From an uncultured Alphaproteobacteria bacterium (GTDB lineage Bacteria > Pseudomonadota > Alphaproteobacteria > Micropepsales > Micropepsaceae), in contig CAIOYY010000013.1 in NCBI GenBank assembly GCA_903862715.1, positions 1 through 37,677 on the forward strand: a DNA stretch of 37,677 nt, written 5' to 3'. The position numbers and the translations under genes were made by a program. The notes beneath the pieces were generated by a model. That model made no database searches, was not told where the DNA came from, and worked only from the letters and a program-made list of their open reading frames with translations. Positions 1 to 9,342 of this stretch are shown in pieces (position 1 is the first letter of the stretch; the number at the start of each line of letters is the position of its first letter).

Positions 1-141
1 GACGATCTGATCCAGCAGGGCGACCCCAATTACCGACCCTATCCTGCCGATCTGCCGTGGACAGGCGATGTGCAATTACGCAAATCCTTCCTGTTCGGGC
101 GCAAGAAAACGCCCTGCAAGGAATGTTTCGACATCAGATGA
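1..141 (+). CDS. C-terminal end of an unidentified protein (5' end outside window)
   Basis: Frame 1 is open from the first base to a TGA at 139-141, giving a 46-residue tail with the segments PNYRPYPADLPWTG and LRKSFLFGRKK and a terminal CKEC pair. The stop lies 5 bases before the end of the convergent TonB receptor gene, the tight convergent spacing seen elsewhere in this window, which supports a real gene end. I do not recognise the family. It could be a chance open frame, since only 46 codons are visible. Confidence 0.45.
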   Translation, partial: DDLIQQGDPNYRPYPADLPWTGDVQLRKSFLFGRKKTPCKECFDIR

Positions 142-146
142 TGGCG

Positions 147-2324
147 CTAGAGCAGGCCGCGCAGGCGGATGGCAAAGCGGACATCGCGCATCTCATGCCA
201 TTGTTCGGTGCGCCGTATCGTGCCATCCATCACATCAGTCACATAGAGCACCCGGCGTTTGAATTCCTCGGCCCCAAACAAGTTGACCACTTCGAACCGC
301 AGGATGGTATTGGCGAAGAGGCTGCGTTCCACGAAGCCGGTCCAACGCGGGCGAACGGTATAGAATTCGCGCACCGTCAAATCGCTGATAAACTGTTCGC
401 CGCCCTTGGACTCATAAGTAAAACCATAGGACATATCCCAGGCCGTCACATCGTGACGAAAGCCTATGTCGTAGGAGTAGCCGCCGCGATCATCGAGCAG
501 ACGGCGTTGGTCATGGGTGAAAGGATCCGACACCTCCGACCATTGCCTTAAGTAGCGGGCTGAAAGGAGCGCATCTGGCAGGCCTACCATCCCCAATCGA
601 ACGCTAGCCCTTCCCTCCACGCCATAAAGAGTGGCGCTGGAAATGTTTCCTTCTGCAGAGACCAGATCATTGCTCTGGTCGAGAAAGGGTATCTTGTCGA
701 TGTGATCGGTGATGGCGTGGTAGAAAACCCGCGCGTCCAGAACGCCGCCGTCTCCACCAAGACGGCGCTCATATCCAGCCTCGAAGACCCATGTCTTTTC
801 CGGTTCGAGGCCCGGATTACCCGAATCGATTTTCTGATCGACGACGTCGTAGCTAGGGACAAAGTTGTCGAAATTCAGCTGACTCACCGTACGCTCGACC
901 AAAAAGCGCAATTGATCGGCATCCGATAATCTGTAGCGCAGGTCGAGGCGGGGCTTCAAAAAGGACAACCGCCGTTCGGGGCTGAAAGGGTAATTGTTAG
1001 TGATCTCGGAGAATTCGTAGTTCAGCGACGAATCGAGCGAGAGATTTTCGCTTAAGGCCCATTTGTGATTGGCGAAAATTTCGGCCCGCCGTTCTTTTAC
1101 ATGGGCAATCGCAGTCGGTATGGAGACCTCCTCGACATCGCCGTCGCTGTCGAGGTCCGAAAAGACCCGGAAGTGCTGATCAAGTGTATTGCGTGCACCT
1201 TCGACGCCAAGTTCGAGGGTTTGATCCTCGAATATTCGCCATGCATAAGTCGCGCGGAATATGTCCTCACCCCGATCTATATCGGCGAGAGACCGGCTGA
1301 GCTCAAGGAGATTTCCACCAAGATCGCGATTGCGAAAATCGAACGTAGGTCGCGATTGCCGGCGATGGAGGAGAAGCGCGGTAAAACCGCCGGGACCCAG
1401 CTCCGCCTCATACTGCCCGCTCACCTCGAAGATCGTATCGAAGTCGATATCCCGGGTGCGCGTGTCGGTGGCGCGCAACGTCTCATTGCCGTTCGGATCG
1501 AAGCGAATAAAGGGCGTTGTTTCTTTCTCGGTGATCGCAAGGGTTTGATAGAACCCATTGATCTGAAGGCGGTCCCGATTCAGGAAATCGTAGGTGACGT
1601 TTGCGGTGTAGATCCATTTTTCATGGTCGCGCTGCCAGGATTGCGGCCGCAACTCCGCCAGCGACCCATCCGGATGAAGGAACACCTCGTCGTGAAAACG
1701 ATAGGTCCATCTCTGATCGCCCGCAGGCGGTGACCACAGATTTCGCTCGATGCCGAGGCTATAGCTGATCTGCCGCCAGTTTCCGGCATAGGACAAAAGC
1801 CCGTCCAACCCCTCATCGCCCTGGTCGTTAAAGCGGGCGTTCAATTCCCACGAACCGGTTGAAGCGAGCGTTGTGCCTTCCTTCAGGACGAGGTTGACCA
1901 GCACGCCTTCGCTTTGAACAGCAATGTCCCCGGAAACGCCGCGTATCAGTTCGACACGCTCGACGCTGGCCGACGAAATGCGCCGCAAATTCGTGTTGAT
2001 CTCATTGGCCTTTCCCGGAAAGCGTCGGCCATTAATGAGGACCTGCGTGCCGGCGGAACCGAAACCACGTTCCTGCTGATCGACGCTTGTATCGAGGATG
2101 GCGGAGACGCCGGGAATGAGGCGGAGCATCCCCTCGGCATTGTTGACGTTATAGCGAGCGAAGAACGTCTGATCATAGACAGCCGTGTTGGCAGGCGCAT
2201 TACCTTCCTGACCAAACGCAGGCGGGCATAGTGCAAGAAACAGAATACATGCCGGGGCACGAGCGAAAACTCTTATCCCGGCGGCTCTAGATTTCCTCAT
2301 ACCGCGCAAACGCTCCGCCCGCAT
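147..2324 (-). CDS. TonB-dependent outer-membrane receptor
   Basis: This 725-residue protein is an outer-membrane, TonB-energised receptor. A long N-terminal export signal (about residues 1-39, ending in PPAFGQ) is followed by a plug domain at about 48-150 with the typical NAEGMLRLIPGV and QVLINGRRFPG segments and a VERVELIRG motif. The rest alternates aromatic-rich beta-strands of a 22-stranded barrel, with the usual GNPGLEPEKTW signature near the middle of the barrel. The C-terminus ends in Leu rather than the more usual Phe/Trp. It is the last gene of a four-gene minus-strand operon, 43 bases after the cytochrome-propeller gene, so its cargo is probably handled by those exported partners. 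A second in-frame ATG at residue 9 is an alternative start. The substrate cannot be told from sequence. Confidence 0.9.
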   Translation of the reverse strand: MRAERLRGMRKSRAAGIRVFARAPACILFLALCPPAFGQEGNAPANTAVYDQTFFARYNVNNAEGMLRLIPGVSAILDTSVDQQERGFGSAGTQVLINGRRFPGKANEINTNLRRISSASVERVELIRGVSGDIAVQSEGVLVNLVLKEGTTLASTGSWELNARFNDQGDEGLDGLLSYAGNWRQISYSLGIERNLWSPPAGDQRWTYRFHDEVFLHPDGSLAELRPQSWQRDHEKWIYTANVTYDFLNRDRLQINGFYQTLAITEKETTPFIRFDPNGNETLRATDTRTRDIDFDTIFEVSGQYEAELGPGGFTALLLHRRQSRPTFDFRNRDLGGNLLELSRSLADIDRGEDIFRATYAWRIFEDQTLELGVEGARNTLDQHFRVFSDLDSDGDVEEVSIPTAIAHVKERRAEIFANHKWALSENLSLDSSLNYEFSEITNNYPFSPERRLSFLKPRLDLRYRLSDADQLRFLVERTVSQLNFDNFVPSYDVVDQKIDSGNPGLEPEKTWVFEAGYERRLGGDGGVLDARVFYHAITDHIDKIPFLDQSNDLVSAEGNISSATLYGVEGRASVRLGMVGLPDALLSARYLRQWSEVSDPFTHDQRRLLDDRGGYSYDIGFRHDVTAWDMSYGFTYESKGGEQFISDLTVREFYTVRPRWTGFVERSLFANTILRFEVVNLFGAEEFKRRVLYVTDVMDGTIRRTEQWHEMRDVRFAIRLRGLL

Positions 2325-2367
2325 TCTGCTCTAACAACCCCGCGAGCGGAGTTACCGGACCCACTTC

Positions 2368-3627
2368 CTAATCCAGATTTACCCGCATGATGCGGTTGGT
2401 ACTGCTCTGGTGAATGAGGATATCGCCCTCACTTGTTGCCCGCATGTGGCGGACAATGCCGGCGTAGATATTGCCGGACGGTATCGGCCAGCTTTGGAAT
2501 TCCTCGGTCGAAGGATCGAAGCGCACCAGCATATCCGGACGCACGCCGGATTCATTGTACCGGATGATGCCGTCGACGATTTCGATCGCGTAGGGATGCG
2601 ATCCGCGACCGCTGGGCGAGGACCATTCGCGCGTTTCGCCCGTTTGGGGATTGTACTGTCCAAGATAGCCGAGTCCAGAATTCACGTACCAGATCGTATC
2701 GTCTTCTGCGACCGCGAGACGGCGCACAGTGGTATTCGGTTGCGGCAATTTATGTTCGGTCAGCTCCATCGTTTCGCGATCTAGACTGAGCAGGCAGTTG
2801 CTGGCATTGCATGCAATCCAGATGGTGCCTTTCGAATCCATCTTGATGCCGTACGGCTTTGAGTCGGGCGTCGGCGGCGTGACGAGCGTGATCTCGCCCG
2901 TAGACGGCACAAGGCGTCCGACCATGTTCGAATTCTGCACGGTAAAGAACATGGTGTTGTTTTCGTCGAACAGCGCCGTATGTGGATCACGCGCATTCGG
3001 ATCCGGCATCTCATATACGGTGAATTCGCCCGTGTCCGGGTTCAGCATGCCGACCGTGCCATTGCCGTTTCCCGTGTACCAGGGCATGCCATTGCGATCG
3101 AGTTCTACGCTGTGCGGGAGCGCGCCCGCCGGAAGAACATATTCCTTCATCTCACCCGTGCGTGGATCGAGCTGCCCGAGAATATTTCCGAATTGTCCAA
3201 CCCACCAGATGGTGCCGTCGGCAGCTTCGACCGGATCGCGCGAGCGCTGCCCGAGTGTCGGCGTCTGCCAACTGGTGAAGGTGATTTCCATGTCACCTGG
3301 CACAGGTGTTGAGGGTCGCGGGTTATCCGGCGGAAAATTCGTCGCGAGATAATTCGAGATGGTTTCTCTCTCAGGACGGCCTTCGAGATCCACCATCGTT
3401 CCAAAAAGTTCTTCCCATTGTGCCTGCGTATAGCCGGAACTGTTCTGGATCATGTTTAGCTGGTGGCAGGTGGTGCAAATGGCCTGTACGAGATCCTTGC
3501 CCTCTCCTTCCGGCAAAACAAACTGCGCGGACGCCGTGCCGGGAAAAACACTGCAAACAAAAGCCCAAGCCAAAACCGAAGCTCCAGACGAAGCAAATGT
3601 TCTCAACCTGCGCGATGCCATAGCCAT
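2368..3627 (-). CDS. Exported c-type cytochrome fused to a Vgb-like (virginiamycin B lyase) beta-propeller
   Basis: The protein has 419 residues. A signal peptide (cleavage near residues 34-35, TASAQ) precedes a short c-type heme segment with CTTCH at 51-55; a Met in LFGTMVD could be the distal ligand. From about residue 110 onward, repeated blades carry D.. G.IWWV, G.IWIA and D.TIWYV motifs and D/NP.TGE turns, typical of the Vgb/SMP-30 propeller group. In that group some members are lyases, but the heme domain suggests a redox or electron-transfer role here. The GGAGG site lies 3 bases before the first ATG and 9 before a second in-frame ATG (start at 3621), which may be the real start. It lies between the CTDTNGP gene and the TonB receptor in one operon. 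Confidence 0.85.
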   Translation of the reverse strand: MAMASRRLRTFASSGASVLAWAFVCSVFPGTASAQFVLPEGEGKDLVQAICTTCHQLNMIQNSSGYTQAQWEELFGTMVDLEGRPERETISNYLATNFPPDNPRPSTPVPGDMEITFTSWQTPTLGQRSRDPVEAADGTIWWVGQFGNILGQLDPRTGEMKEYVLPAGALPHSVELDRNGMPWYTGNGNGTVGMLNPDTGEFTVYEMPDPNARDPHTALFDENNTMFFTVQNSNMVGRLVPSTGEITLVTPPTPDSKPYGIKMDSKGTIWIACNASNCLLSLDRETMELTEHKLPQPNTTVRRLAVAEDDTIWYVNSGLGYLGQYNPQTGETREWSSPSGRGSHPYAIEIVDGIIRYNESGVRPDMLVRFDPSTEEFQSWPIPSGNIYAGIVRHMRATSEGDILIHQSSTNRIMRVNLD

Positions 3628-3668
3628 TTCCCTCCCACGGGCTCCAGCGAAGCCAAATTTATATTTCT

Positions 3669-4799
3669 CTACTCCCCATGCGGCGTTCCACCGGCGGCGA
3701 GATAGGCCTGATAACGGCGATCACTCTCGTTCAGCCAAGTATTCCACGGCCGCGGATCTGCGGCATTCCAGTAAAGCGGCTCACCCGGAAGTAGTTCGTT
3801 CAGGAACCCGCGGGCGTCCAAATGAACTTTCGGCGAGGGGCCGTTGGTATCGGTGCAAGTATTGTAAAGGGGACGCAAAGCGGGGTTCGTTTCCGGATCG
3901 CGTTCAAAGTTCAGCTCCGCATGGACGGGAAGCGGATGGACGGCAGGATCGTAGAGCGTGACTTCGCCTTCAATAATGCCATCGACCAAACGGTAACGCT
4001 CGACCGCTTCGAGATCGTCGGTGAACTCGGTCAACCCGCCGCGCCACCCGCGGATCTGATTGGTATGAATGACGAGAGTATCTTCGTCCCAGAAACCGAT
4101 GGATTCTCCATGCCATTTGGAGAATTCAAAATCTTCTGGCGTGTGGCCGGAGCCGTCCGTATAGACCCAACGGATTGTATTGGAGCCATTGCCTTCGCCG
4201 ATGGTCCATACCCGGCCCGGCGCAAGCATGAATTCCTGCACTTCCAGTGAGGACGTGAACCCGCCGGGCAAGCAGAAAGCATTCGGCGCCCAGATGCGGC
4301 CCTCGGTCTGCGCTTTCAGATCCTGAACGTAATATTCCTGATATTCCGGCGTCAGCAATTTGACGATGTCGCTGGGCGGACTGCGTCCGCCGCCAAAGCC
4401 GCCATCGGCAATCCAGCGTCCACTCCAGTCGGGAAGCGATTCGCGCGTGTGCTGCGTGCCGCCATCCGCTTCCTCCAGCCAGGCCTGATAATGCTCCCAG
4501 GCAGTGGTAAATTCATAAGGGCTGTCGAAATTCGTCGCGCCGACAACCGCAGTGCCTTCGGTGCCATAAGCACGCGAACCCTGCACCTGACCGGTGCCTT
4601 CACCGCCGCTATCGAAATCGAAGGCCTGGCCACGCAATTGGCCCGGCGTGTTGTTGCGATAATAGGCAGGATCGGTCCAGAGCGCGCGATCGGCTCTAAA
4701 ATCTTCGGTGGTGAACAAGTCCTGTGCCGACGCGGTAACCGCAGAAAACTGAACAACCATAAGCGCAGCCGAAGCCGTCGCCGTCAGAAAAATTCTCAC
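3669..4799 (-). CDS. Exported protein of uncharacterised CTDTNGP family, copy 1
   Basis: The 376-residue product has a clean signal peptide ending ASAQ. It is one of three close paralogues in this window (others at 14170 and 17045). Shared landmarks are FTTEDFR..RALWTDPAYY near the mature N-terminus, LPDWSGRW, LTPEYQEYYVQ, FCLPGGF (Cys 176), WHGESIGFWDEDTLVIHTNQIR (in part, about 229-250) and NTCTDTNGPS (Cys 315). The two conserved Cys may form a disulfide. The ATG at 4805 sits only about one base from GGAGG, whereas the GTG at 4799 is 7 bases away and aligns with the GTG start of copy 3, so I prefer 4799. It is second in the operon, between the DUF6152 gene and the cytochrome-propeller gene. 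The function is unknown. Confidence 0.85.
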   Translation of the reverse strand: MRIFLTATASAALMVVQFSAVTASAQDLFTTEDFRADRALWTDPAYYRNNTPGQLRGQAFDFDSGGEGTGQVQGSRAYGTEGTAVVGATNFDSPYEFTTAWEHYQAWLEEADGGTQHTRESLPDWSGRWIADGGFGGGRSPPSDIVKLLTPEYQEYYVQDLKAQTEGRIWAPNAFCLPGGFTSSLEVQEFMLAPGRVWTIGEGNGSNTIRWVYTDGSGHTPEDFEFSKWHGESIGFWDEDTLVIHTNQIRGWRGGLTEFTDDLEAVERYRLVDGIIEGEVTLYDPAVHPLPVHAELNFERDPETNPALRPLYNTCTDTNGPSPKVHLDARGFLNELLPGEPLYWNAADPRPWNTWLNESDRRYQAYLAAGGTPHGE

Positions 4800-4856
4800 A
4801 GGCATTCCTCCCCGTACCGTGGATACACCGACGATCTATTCCGTTCGGCCGACGTA

Positions 4857-5222
4857 TTATTCGTATGTCGTTCCGTCAGCCGTCTTAACGGTGATGTAAT
4901 TTCCACCCGGACGTCCGTCCTTGAGCGGCCACATATTCACCGTCACCGTGTCGCCTGCTTTGAATGTGTTCTGACCGATTCCGCGACGGATCATGTTGGG
5001 GATATTGGACATCTCGATCCAGTAATGCTGAACCTCGCCGCTATCGTCGGGGGCATCGACGTAAAGAAACACATGCGGATTACGGTAGGAAAAATCAGCC
5101 ACCGTTCCGGTGATTTCCACTTCGACTCCATGATCGAACATGGCGTGGCTGTGATGCGAGAGGGCGGGAGACGCCGCCGCAAACGCGATTGCCGCCGTGC
5201 AAAATCCTGTCAAATTCTTCAT
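4857..5222 (-). CDS. DUF6152-type small exported protein
   Basis: The product has 121 residues: a signal peptide ending near SPALS, then a His-rich start HHSHAMFDHG, then a small beta domain with V.ITGTVADFSYRNPHVFLYVD, a W near ..QHYWIEM, and a PLKDGRPGG segment. This matches the DUF6152 family as I remember it, which is usually 110-140 residues and exported. The biochemical role is unknown; the N-terminal His cluster of the mature protein could bind a metal (inference). A GGAG site lies 8 bases before the ATG. It is the first gene of the operon that runs to 147. A homologue is at 30184-30600. Confidence 0.85.
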   Translation of the reverse strand: MKNLTGFCTAAIAFAAASPALSHHSHAMFDHGVEVEITGTVADFSYRNPHVFLYVDAPDDSGEVQHYWIEMSNIPNMIRRGIGQNTFKAGDTVTVNMWPLKDGRPGGNYITVKTADGTTYE

Positions 5223-5518
5223 TGGTTCGCTCCTTCGTTTCCGATACTGGCCTTTGGCCCTTTTTTCATTGGCTCGAAACCTGAGCTGGTAAGCCCTTTA
5301 TATCACCAAAGTCCGCTCTCCGGGGAGAGGCAGCAGACTGAAATTTACGCACGCCCGTTCCACCCCTCTAAACGGGCTGCGCGCCTTACAAACCGAAGAT
5401 ACCTTAACAAATTCGAACACTTACCCACCGGCAAAGGCCCCACCCTTACCACGCGCCCCGAAGAAAACAGGTCGCGACCCGTTCCAAGATCGCGACCTGA
5501 AGTGGACAGGGTAATGGC
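5223..5518. other. Intergenic region between the operon start and the second receptor gene
   Basis: This 296-base stretch holds the upstream region of the DUF6152-led operon and the terminator of the second receptor gene, described separately. A TATAAA box occurs on the minus strand upstream of the operon (near 5300), but I could not pair it with a convincing -35 element. A short GGCC-TTT-GGCC hairpin followed by a T run reads on the plus strand near 5250-5268. No gene is visible. Confidence 0.5.
5461..5499 (-). terminator. Rho-independent terminator of the 1075-aa receptor gene
   Basis: A perfect 10-bp inverted repeat (arms 5468-5477 and 5490-5499, 12-base loop) starts about 20 bases after the receptor stop. 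On the minus strand the hairpin is followed directly by TTTTCTT. Confidence 0.85.
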
Positions 5519-8500
5519 TTACCAGGTCTTCGTAATCGATACGCTCACTTCACGTTTGAGATCGTTGTAATTGCGATCATAGGCGACAACGCCGGTGCCC
5601 CGGTTACGCAGCGGGTGAACGCCGAGGGGTGGATTTTTGTCCATGAGATTGGTAACGGCGAACTGAATATTGATGTTACGCAGATATTCGTTCGCAGGCG
5701 CATCACCAGTATTGTAACCAAAGGTCAGGTCCACGAGCGCCGTCGCCGGCGAATGCAGCGGGAATTGTGCATACGGACCGTAATAGGGTGAGCCAGGATA
5801 ACAACCGCCGGGTCCTCCGCCAACCGCATGGAAACAATCTGGAAGAACAATCTCGCCATTTACGTCCTGCTCACTATGCCCGGTGTAATTCAAGAATGTC
5901 GTGAAATTCCACGTTCCATCGGTCCAGCCCGCACGATAGCGCACACGCTTTAGCTGATTTCCTGTCGTCACCCGATCCTCGATGACCTCGCTATAGGTCG
6001 GGTCAACCCATGGGGAGTTGGACGACGCACGTATCCTGCGTTGTAGCTCATAGAAACCCGTTGCGCCGACATGGAAAGTGCCCCAGTCGCCACTGTCGTA
6101 ATCATAGCGGGCCGTGAAATCGATGCCCGCATTTTCACCCTTACCGATATTACCGTTCAAATCGACCTGGATTGCTTTGGTGAGAAGCAGGTCATCGAAA
6201 TCCGGTGCGCGCGATGTACGGGTCGGGACAGCAGCGAGCTCCTGCACCAGCGCCCAGAAATCCGCATTGGACGGGTCCGTGATCGCCGCATTCGGGTTGG
6301 TGATCGGAATGAAATAAGGCGTCGACAGCGGATCGCTCGGTCCGGTGCCTTGCAAGGTGCTGCCAATCAGATCGTCATATTCCAGGTGCCAATAGGTAGC
6401 ATCCACATTCAAACCGTTCAGAAGACCGCCAAAATGATCCGGGCCCGGGATGAAACTGAGGCCGAGATTATACTGGCGCGCCGTTTGAGGTCCTAGTTCG
6501 GTGGAAAGGCCGCCCGCCAGGCCGGAAGCCGCCAAAATCGGTCCAGTCAGCGCCGGCGGTCCCGAAATGCCAAGGATGGCGGGCGCACGAAGCGCCTGCG
6601 CCGTGGAGCAGGTGGGATTGAGAAGCGCGGTTAACGTACCGGGCGTGGGCGTCCCAACGCAATCGAGCGTCAAGGAGTCCGTGCTTTCTATACCGCTAAG
6701 AATATTGCGACCGGTTATACCGGCGCCCGACGACGAAATTTCTTCGCCCTTCGGTGTGCGGAACGACTTGCCCCAGCTGCCGCGCAAGGTAAGGCCCCAG
6801 CCGACGCCCCAGTTGACCGCAACCTTCGGCGTATAAACGCGCTTCGCCACCGTGTCGTATTCGTCGATGCGATACCCGAGCTCGACATCGAGGAACTCGA
6901 ACATAGGCACCGAGAATCCCGTCCCCAGAAGCGGAACATTGGCCTGGAAAATAAGGGCGTTGCTGAGTTCGCCGAGATTGTCGCCGGTGATAACGATCTC
7001 GTCGCGATGCGGAGAATTGGTCGTGTCTTCCTGCAGGAAGCGCTGCGTTTTTTTCAGATGGTTGAAGGCCGCCGCGACGACGATGGGGCCGGCCGGCAGA
7101 TCGAAGAGTGGTCCATCAATCTGCACATTGAGCTCGCTGTGATGCGCCCGCAAGGATTGGTCACGATAGCCCTGTATCCAAGCGATGGTCGTGGGCGAGT
7201 TGCACGTAAACACCGTCGCATCGCAGAACGGATTGAGATAGGGGATATTATCCGGCTTCGTGAATGTCTGGACGCCATTGCCCGTATTGTAAGTGACGGT
7301 ATTACCAATCGCAGCCGACGCCATGTTGGGGATGATGCCGCCACGGTCATAACCAAATGAATACATGTCGGTCAGCGCATATTTGATCGAGCCACGCCAT
7401 TCAAAGGGAAGTTCATCGAATTCGAGGCCAGCGAGCCAGCGCGAATTGACCTGGCCGCCCGAAACGATCGGCGTATCGATTTCCGGATCTAGGCTGAAAT
7501 GAATGCGCAGATTGCTGCCATTCGGTACGTCCCCCCCGGTCGGCCGGTAGGGGTTGTTGGTCGGAACACGATAGCCATCGCGGTTGGGGCTCATATTCTC
7601 GACGCCCTGCCCCTGATCGGTCGGATAATTCTGCTTGAAGCGCCGGTTGGAATAGATGCCGTCAAAGGTGAAGGATACGGGCCCCAGATCAACCCCGAAA
7701 ATGTTGAGGTTTGGCGTCAGCCGCTGATCGAAGGTGAGGACCGCGGAGTTCGATTCCATGCTCGGACGCGCCCAGCCATCGACCCATGGGTTCCTGATGT
7801 TCTCGGGATCGACACCGGGATTCGCGAGAATATCCGCCCAGGTCGTGGTCGGTCCCGGCGCCTGATCGCCATAATTCCAACCGATGCCGCGCGGCACGGA
7901 ATAGCAATTGGTGCAGTAGGACGCGCCAACCATGCGATCAACAGAAACGCCCGCCGGCAGGCCGGCCTGCGGCGCGGTACGTCCCACCGAAACAATACCC
8001 GGACTGGATGAGGCAATACGGGTAAAGTCGAAACCGGGAAAGCCTGAATCATCGAAATTCCAAGTGAGGTAGAAGAGCTCCTCCGCCTCGACCTTGAGCA
8101 CGGTTTGATGTTCATAGCTTGCAGTAAGGCCACCGCCATCCCAGGTCCGGCCATAGAGTTGCGCCGCCGTAACGCTTTCCGCGCCGACGCCAGGTGCCGA
8201 TCCAAGCCGCAGAAAGGATTCAGCGCCGTCAAAGCCGCGCTTGAGAATGACGTTGAGAACACCCGCTGTCGCATCGGCGCCATAGGTCGCGGAAGCACCT
8301 GCCGTCAATACGTCGACGCGCTCGACCGCGATCTGCGGGATGATCGCCGGATCGACGCGCAGACCGTCATAACCCTGTAACGGCCAGCGAACGCCATTGA
8401 CCATGAGCAATGTATCGGCAACGCCGATGCCGTGAATTTTCACGTCATTCGCGAAGTGAAGCGTGCCGCCGCCAAATGCCGGCGAATTGGTCGGCGGAAT

Positions 8501-8746
8501 GACCAGGGCAGGTATGGTTTCAAGAAGCTCGAGGACGTTGATGGCGCCCGTTTCCGCAAAATCCTGCGCACCTAAATTCGTCACCGGGATACCGACTGCG
8601 GGGGCACCCGCAATCAGGGAGCCGGTGATCAGAACTTCACTCACCTGCGCGTAAGCGAGGGAGGAGCCCAGCGACCCGACAGAAGCCGTACCGAAAAGGA
8701 TAGCAAGATGCTTTGCGCGACGAGCGCGCAGTGATGCATGATTCAT
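5519..8746 (-). CDS. TonB-dependent outer-membrane receptor, large
   Basis: This 1075-residue protein is a long receptor of the type common in sphingomonads and Caulobacter relatives. A signal peptide ends near AYAQ; a TonB-box-like EVLITGSLI sits at 37-45; the plug runs from about 50 to 175 with NVLELLETIPALV, LLMVNGVRWP and the VERVDVLTAGASATYGADA signature. The barrel contains the usual R.PKGEEIS segment and ends in KTW, an aromatic terminal residue that suits BamA recognition. Cys pairs occur in extracellular-looking loops (CTNC, CDATVFTC). A GGGGGAG site lies 5 bases before the ATG. It is transcribed alone with its own terminator. Substrate is unknown; receptors of this length often take up oligosaccharides, peptides or other large molecules. 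Confidence 0.92.
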   Translation of the reverse strand: MNHASLRARRAKHLAILFGTASVGSLGSSLAYAQVSEVLITGSLIAGAPAVGIPVTNLGAQDFAETGAINVLELLETIPALVIPPTNSPAFGGGTLHFANDVKIHGIGVADTLLMVNGVRWPLQGYDGLRVDPAIIPQIAVERVDVLTAGASATYGADATAGVLNVILKRGFDGAESFLRLGSAPGVGAESVTAAQLYGRTWDGGGLTASYEHQTVLKVEAEELFYLTWNFDDSGFPGFDFTRIASSSPGIVSVGRTAPQAGLPAGVSVDRMVGASYCTNCYSVPRGIGWNYGDQAPGPTTTWADILANPGVDPENIRNPWVDGWARPSMESNSAVLTFDQRLTPNLNIFGVDLGPVSFTFDGIYSNRRFKQNYPTDQGQGVENMSPNRDGYRVPTNNPYRPTGGDVPNGSNLRIHFSLDPEIDTPIVSGGQVNSRWLAGLEFDELPFEWRGSIKYALTDMYSFGYDRGGIIPNMASAAIGNTVTYNTGNGVQTFTKPDNIPYLNPFCDATVFTCNSPTTIAWIQGYRDQSLRAHHSELNVQIDGPLFDLPAGPIVVAAAFNHLKKTQRFLQEDTTNSPHRDEIVITGDNLGELSNALIFQANVPLLGTGFSVPMFEFLDVELGYRIDEYDTVAKRVYTPKVAVNWGVGWGLTLRGSWGKSFRTPKGEEISSSGAGITGRNILSGIESTDSLTLDCVGTPTPGTLTALLNPTCSTAQALRAPAILGISGPPALTGPILAASGLAGGLSTELGPQTARQYNLGLSFIPGPDHFGGLLNGLNVDATYWHLEYDDLIGSTLQGTGPSDPLSTPYFIPITNPNAAITDPSNADFWALVQELAAVPTRTSRAPDFDDLLLTKAIQVDLNGNIGKGENAGIDFTARYDYDSGDWGTFHVGATGFYELQRRIRASSNSPWVDPTYSEVIEDRVTTGNQLKRVRYRAGWTDGTWNFTTFLNYTGHSEQDVNGEIVLPDCFHAVGGGPGGCYPGSPYYGPYAQFPLHSPATALVDLTFGYNTGDAPANEYLRNINIQFAVTNLMDKNPPLGVHPLRNRGTGVVAYDRNYNDLKREVSVSITKTW

Positions 8747-9342
8747 AACGTCTCCCCCGGGACCGCGAATACGCGTCCCCCGCTCTTGTTTTTCTTCTTA
8801 AAAGACGCGGTTTTCCGCGCCTTATTCTCATTCTATTGAAACGAATTGAAGTCGTGGCAGGCACGTTTAGTAGTCCAGTAAACGTATACTTGACGGCGCA
8901 TTTCTTACTTACGGGTGCGGCACAAACGGTGCGACGCGCAGTAACTCTTGCAATGTATACTTACAGGCGAAACGCCAACGAGGGCCGTTGGGACTGCGTC
9001 AGTACTCGAAAGAACTCTCCACAGCACATTCGAGAAGCTCGGAAAAACGACGGCTAACCAAACTAGTCTAATTATTGTCATCACGAGAATCCGGTGTCAA
9101 GGAGCGCACGCACCCGCGTGTTGCGTTTTAGAACGTTCGCAAGGCGCATGCGTAATTCATTTCATTTCGAGTCAAAATTGCGTCGCTCCGCATCTTTCAT
9201 TCTTGCAATGCAGCAATACGAAACAGAGACGGTGAATGCGAAAAGACAGGTTACAGTTCGCGCGTAATTTGGTGTTAGCTTGAACCGAGCGAGAACACTC
9301 GCCGGCGCTTCGCACTCAGAAGCGAACCATCAGGGGAGCGAT
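8747..9342. promoter_or_regulatory. Divergent intergenic region with repeated GTATACTT
   Basis: This 596-base AT-richer gap separates the minus-strand receptor gene from the plus-strand gene at 9343 and must hold both promoters. The palindrome-containing octamer GTATACTT occurs at 8884-8891 and 8955-8962, 71 bases apart in the same orientation. A hairpin (stem ACGCGG/CCGCGC, TTTT loop, 8805-8820) lies in the presumed receptor leader. On the minus strand it is followed by CTTTT, so it could attenuate. I see no gene here. Confidence 0.4.

Noticed and set aside
4449..5570. 373-codon plus-strand frame across several gene ends
   Set aside because: It runs antisense through two genes and a terminator, with no domain, which is typical of high-GC shadow frames.
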